64,000 nucleotides of DNA. Source: Cichorium intybus (Eukaryota > Streptophyta > Magnoliopsida > Asterales > Asteraceae). Below the pieces are notes generated by a model. That model worked only from the letters and a program-made list of their open reading frames with translations. It made no database searches and was not told where the DNA came from. Within the stretch, counting starts at the first letter, position 1. Each line of letters starts with the position of its first letter. Position numbers and translations under genes: made by a program. Shown one piece after another: positions 59,971 through 64,000 of this stretch. The stretch lies in contig CM042013.1 in assembly GCA_023525715.1 (NCBI GenBank), positions 71,578,994-71,642,993 of the forward strand, given 5' to 3'.

Positions 59971-61273
59971 GCCTTGGAGAACATGGGGCACCCCAGGACC
60001 CCCACCCAGGTCAGTTTATGAGAGTGGCGACTGAGGCACCCCAGGACCCCCAGCCAGCCTACACCTAGCCAGGTAGGAGACGCCAGAGACCCGGCCCACC
60101 AACACCAGCAGAGCTGGCACCATAGCAGGAGGAGGAGACGGAGCTTAGGCGATTGCAGGATCAGGTAGCGAGGATTGAGGACCAGCTGAAGTGGATCGGG
60201 GAGGTACTTTTACAGATTGCTTCAGCATAGGGACAGCACCCCCGACCATTCCCAGCCCGAGCCCACGATCATGAGGTAGGATCTTCCAGGCCACCAGGTG
60301 GCAATTGATGTATTTTCCTCAATTTTTCTTCTTTTGGGTATTCGTACTGTACTTATGACACTACTATATTTTGTTATTTGCTTTGTCTGTTTGTGTTTAA
60401 TCTTTTTTGTGAGTCATGCATGAGATACCATATGGAGGAGTTGTTTCAAGCAAGTGTGTGGTCACCATGCCCCCTCCACTTGTTTTGACCACCGGCATGC
60501 TCACTGTTGCGCTACAACTCCAGAACTCGAAATCGAGGACCTTTTTGTTCGTATTTGTACCTGTGACACCGAGTATCAACCAAGCGATTTACCGTCCAAA
60601 GGGGTAACTCTTTCTCTCTTGTTCTAAATAATTTTTGTACAACGGGGACGTTGTGCGGTTTTAAGTGTGGGGTGTGGACGGTCGAAAGAGAAATTTTTGC
60701 GGAATGAGTCAATTTTCAAATTTTTAGCAACTTTTTCAAAATTTTTACTAGATTGTAATTTTGAAACGGATAGTTTGTGATTGTTTATAGCATTGGTATT
60801 TTTCGAGAAATACTGTTTAGTTGTGATCATGCTACTAGTTTAGTCAAATAAGTTGAGTTTTATGAGTTTAGAAGATTGGACTGTTTTAGGATTGGGATTT
60901 AGGAAGGAACTGTCGATCTGTGACCTTTGTTGTTCGAGCCGGTAGGTCTAAAATGGGTGGGACTTATGGCCTATAGAATCTGAAAGCTCGCTACACGGAC
61001 AACATCGAAAGTCATGGATAGTTCTTTTATGGCCTTTAGAATCTGAATGAGTACGTACACTTCATTGTGGACAGAAAATTTGTAATCAAGGGTTCTCTAG
61101 AAAGTCATGAATTCCAAAGAACATTCCGATTATGTTTTTACGAACTATTTCACTCTAACTCATAAGGCAATAAGTTTTGAAACTGAACACCGTCAAAAAT
61201 TGTTTGAGTCTTAGTTAAAATCTATTAAAAACTCTATTGGTTGGGGACAAGCAAGGCACAAGTGTGGGGTGTT
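59971..61273 (+). other. 3' untranslated interior of Athila-like element
   Basis: No frame of note after a Pro/Gln-rich degenerate stretch (to about 60290). It contains 'gtgtggggtgt' twice (60665 and 61263), the latter at the polypurine position. Confidence 0.5.
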
Positions 61274-62247
61274 TGACAACGCCTAGTAATATCACATATT
61301 TTAGTCGTTGTTGAGCCCTATTCTTAGTGAAATTATATCATATACATCGTGGTATTCTCACTTTTCGTGCCAGCACTTGTTTGGAAAGATATAATGAAAA
61401 TAGGGACCAAAAGCGTGCAATTTGGAAGAAGTTTGAAGATCAAGGCAAAATCAGGCAAAGACGTACGCGCGCCGCGGAATTCATCAAGGCGCGACGCGGT
61501 TCTGAGGCGGTGGAAAGAATTCAAATGCCGATAAAACGGGGATAAACCCCTACGCGCGACGCGGGATCCACATATGCGCGGCGCGGCCTCGAGATTTTTG
61601 CAACTATAAATAGAGGCTCTTAGGTCGAAAAAACTAGCATAGACCTGGTGTGAAATTGACCCCCAAGGCTCTTTGACTCCGAGATTTAGCTTCAGCAACC
61701 ATCTTTTGGTATTTTTCATGTTTTTATCTTTAATTTTCAATTAGTTAAATAGTGAGTGATAGTGGCTAGTGTCTTTGGGAGTGACAACCATTGACATTGA
61801 GTCTTTGTTTCTGTTTTTAGTAGTTTTGGTTACTGTATTGGACCTTTGGGATCTGATTTGATTAATAGTAATCATTTGGTTTTTGTTAATTGTTGGTTTT
61901 TCGGTATTTATGCTTGTGAATGAGAGTTTGATTGATTGTATTGTGTTTTGATGTTTTGATTGCCTTTGATTGCTTCTGAATTGGAGATGTACTTCTGATT
62001 TCATTAGGTAACAAGGTTTAGTTAGTGGATTTTAGTTTAGTTAATGCTTGTTTGGAATTGTTCTTTTGGGATTGTTTTTGGAAAGTTAGAAACTAGGCCC
62101 TCTGTCTGTAGCGTGACACTGCAGTTGGTAATCTGTCACTTGTCTCGACCACGTAACTCCTGTGGATCGACCCTGACTTCCACTGTGCTAAGTGTGTTTG
62201 TTAGGTATTTTTTTATTTTTGACCGCATGACGACCGCTGCGATGTCA
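61274..62247 (+). repeat. 3' LTR of Athila-like element
   Basis: 974 bp starting TGACAACGCCTAG and ending GATGTCA, next to CCAGG. Confidence 0.88.
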
Positions 62248-62960
62248 CCAGGTAATATGGAAAGTAGATAATTATAATATAGATAGAACTGGTCGACACT
62301 GTAGGCTTTACATGCCTTCCAAAACAATTCACTAGTAGTCACGTTCGGTCCAATTCTCATCCGCATATTAATGCACGAACTTTTATAACAAAAGTAGTTG
62401 TATGAATTAGGGAAATTTTCACGAACACAATCGTCTGCATAACTCTCCAAATCCGTAATGAAGCATACCTCCCTTATGTCGTTCAAAGACTTCTTTAGCC
62501 TTTGCAAAAACCAATGCAGTTTGTGTTCATTGTCTCACTTTCCCACGCCATAGGCTATGACTAGGGAATTTTCGTTTCCATCTACGGGTAATGCAATGTA
62601 TATGGTACGTAAGTATGTACCAACAAGGTTAGAAGTTTTGATAAACAACATTGTTGGTGCCTAGCAAACGTTTGATCGTAGATGATCGATAAAATAAAAA
62701 TATGGGTTAAGACGGTAAATAAAACATCACATAATAATTCGTGAACAAGTAGTTATACATTGCTTTAAGCATGACTTACCACACATCCGAATGCAACATA
62801 AGAGAATTCAAAATGGTTGGTGGCATCCATCTTGATGTTTGTTATGCTGTCTACGTTGGTTTTTTTCAAATTATGGAAGAAAACAGGAAGCATTTGAAAA
62901 CTAATATCATGATCTCTGGTCGAGGAAGGCATGATTTAGACTACTAATATTGTTGGTATA
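62248..62960 (-). pseudogene. MULE-A: transposase N-terminal and DDE part
   Basis: On the minus strand: PVFFHNLKKTNVDS and NHFEFSYVAFGC (about 62910-62780), LVGTYLRTIYIALPVDGN (about 62630-62575), then CFITDLESYADDC, FPNSYNYFCYK and FWKACKAYS to 62253. These match the MULE transposase domain and parallel MULE-B. Several stops and a probable non-coding insert at 62660-62780 break the frame. The text continues at 54069 across the Athila-like element. Confidence 0.75.
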
Positions 62961-64000
62961 CTTTGCAACCATCTACAATTTCTAACAAAGTCCTAAACAT
63001 ATATTTTATAGTAAAATGAAAATACGATTTACACATTATTCATTATTAAAGTTGAAATGACCACACACTGATCTATTTTGCAAATGACACAACAACACTA
63101 TGATTCCTAATGCAAGACACCACAATAGCAAACTGTTACTAAATGACATGACAAGCAATGTCCAATTGTTCCCCAAAGAACGACATTACAAAAATACTAG
63201 ACTTAAATAACATAATAATTTATCATTCCGACCGGTACATAAAACAAACCACCTATTTTGATTAGTAAAATAATATTGAATATAACTTAATCTGCCAACG
63301 ATACGCCATGAACATGAAATACGTGCAACCTAGCCATTGCTTTGTGGCTTTCAAACAATGCAACATATTTCTGCATCGTGTCTAATGTGGTATCAATCAT
63401 TTCACATCATTCAAGGGTAGTAGTAGGCGGACGACATGCTTCTGCAATAAATCTCATTGTTGTAACAAAGTGTTCTATGTCTACGTACATTTTTAAGTAT
63501 TAGTTTAATCTTCTCCTTTGGCACGATTCTAAGTTCCGGTGATAATGCTCCCGAGAATACAATGTACATATCAGGTAACTATCGTCAACCAATTTGAAGT
63601 CCTCTCGAACGTACCTCAAGGTTTGTAAGCTCACCTGAACCTCTCGAACGTACCTCAAGGTTTGTAAGCTCACCTGAACCAGTGGCCTTGGACACAAAAC
63701 AATATAAACATTGTCAGGATTAATATGTTATTTGGTTAGTAAACAAAATTAATAAAATATGCTAAAACGTCTTCTTTGAACCATACATCTACTCCCGCTG
63801 AACCCATTCATTAGACATCGCTTAAACTATACGTTATATGTTTTTGATGTGTTTACCATAAGAGTCAAGTAGGTTATATACAAATGTTGATAATATATAA
63901 CGGGGCAATTTGTAACATAGACAACTGGTTACAATATTCATGTTGTACACAAGGCGACATGACGTGCACGCAGAGGTCGTCATGCGGTAAAAAATAAGAG
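62961..64000 (-). other. Upstream part of MULE-A region, no clear frame
   Basis: AT-rich. Short open stretches on the minus strand (for example ALFESHKAMARL near 63330) may derive from the element or an adjacent gene, but I do not recognise them. Contains the 39-bp tandem duplication. Confidence 0.4.
63601..63678. repeat. Perfect 39-bp tandem duplication
   Basis: Two identical 39-bp copies starting CCTCTCGAACGTACCTCAAG. The length is a multiple of three, so a frame would be kept (VQVSLQTLRYVRE twice on the minus strand). Confidence 0.95.

Larger units (their letters stand above)
54070..62247 (+). mobile_element. Athila/Gypsy-like LTR retrotransposon lacking RT and integrase, inserted in MULE-A
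   Basis: Two LTRs of about 970 bp start TGACAACGCCTAG. Flanking 5-bp sequences are CCTGG (54065-54069) and CCAGG (62248-62252), a near-match duplication with one difference. The interior holds gag, an aspartic protease-like frame and an Athila ORF-like frame, all plus strand. No reverse transcriptase, RNase H or integrase motif is visible. LTRs are very similar, suggesting a recent insertion. A G-rich stretch (AAGTGTGGGGTGTT) precedes the 3' LTR as a polypurine tract. Confidence 0.88.

Overview
The window reads as nuclear DNA of a dicot plant. It is AT-rich and contains coiled-coil NLR resistance genes, spliced plant gene fragments and dense nested transposons. Gene and repeat style suggest Asteraceae, perhaps Lactuca, but that is an inference. 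All identifications were made by eye from motifs, splice signals and repeat ends. No database was searched.

NLR cluster (1-32977). Three related CNL loci of the RPP13-like/R13L1 type lie on the minus strand. NLR-3 (28943-32641) is one uninterrupted 1232-residue frame and is the only intact copy. NLR-1 is a pseudogene split into 1483-3782 and 11407-11946 by an LTR retroelement. NLR-2 is only a piece of NB-ARC (20785-21196). The three share a related 3' flank (87-1470, 19624-20760, about 28060-28940), so the array arose by duplication that included downstream DNA.

The most unusual object is the element inside NLR-1 (3783-11406). It has two 1.85 kb LTRs, a CCATC target duplication, a tRNA-Met primer site and a polypurine tract. 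No gag-pol frame is visible. Instead it carries, antisense, a complete four-exon RWP-RK (RKD-like) transcription factor gene of 464 residues with its introns and a TATA box. By my count the LTRs differ by about 10 substitutions, so the insertion is young.

Other material between the NLRs: a Myb/SANT exon with a transposon-like end (11947-13143), an LTR fragment (to 14308), three exons of a glycosyltransferase-like gene (15896-17170), a minisatellite (17560-17890) and a solo LTR with TGATA duplication (21948-24475).

Middle (32978-47620). A 5'-truncated LINE has a 16-bp target duplication. A 2646-bp CACTA element sits inside it with its own CAG duplication and two captured exons. Next come a lectin receptor-kinase fragment, an RPA-like gene remnant and a Helitron 3' end at 41660. 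A second, reverse Helitron end is at 42234. AT-rich repeats and a (TA)n tract follow.

Right (47918-64000). A 3.3 kb solo LTR (ATCAC duplication) lies beside a degenerate MULE transposase (MULE-B). A second MULE copy (MULE-A) is split by an Athila/Gypsy-like element (54070-62247). That element has gag and protease-like frames and an Athila-ORF-like frame but no reverse transcriptase or integrase that I can see.

Only NLR-3 and the RKD-like cargo gene look like complete protein-coding genes. Nearly everything else is transposon DNA or broken gene fragments.
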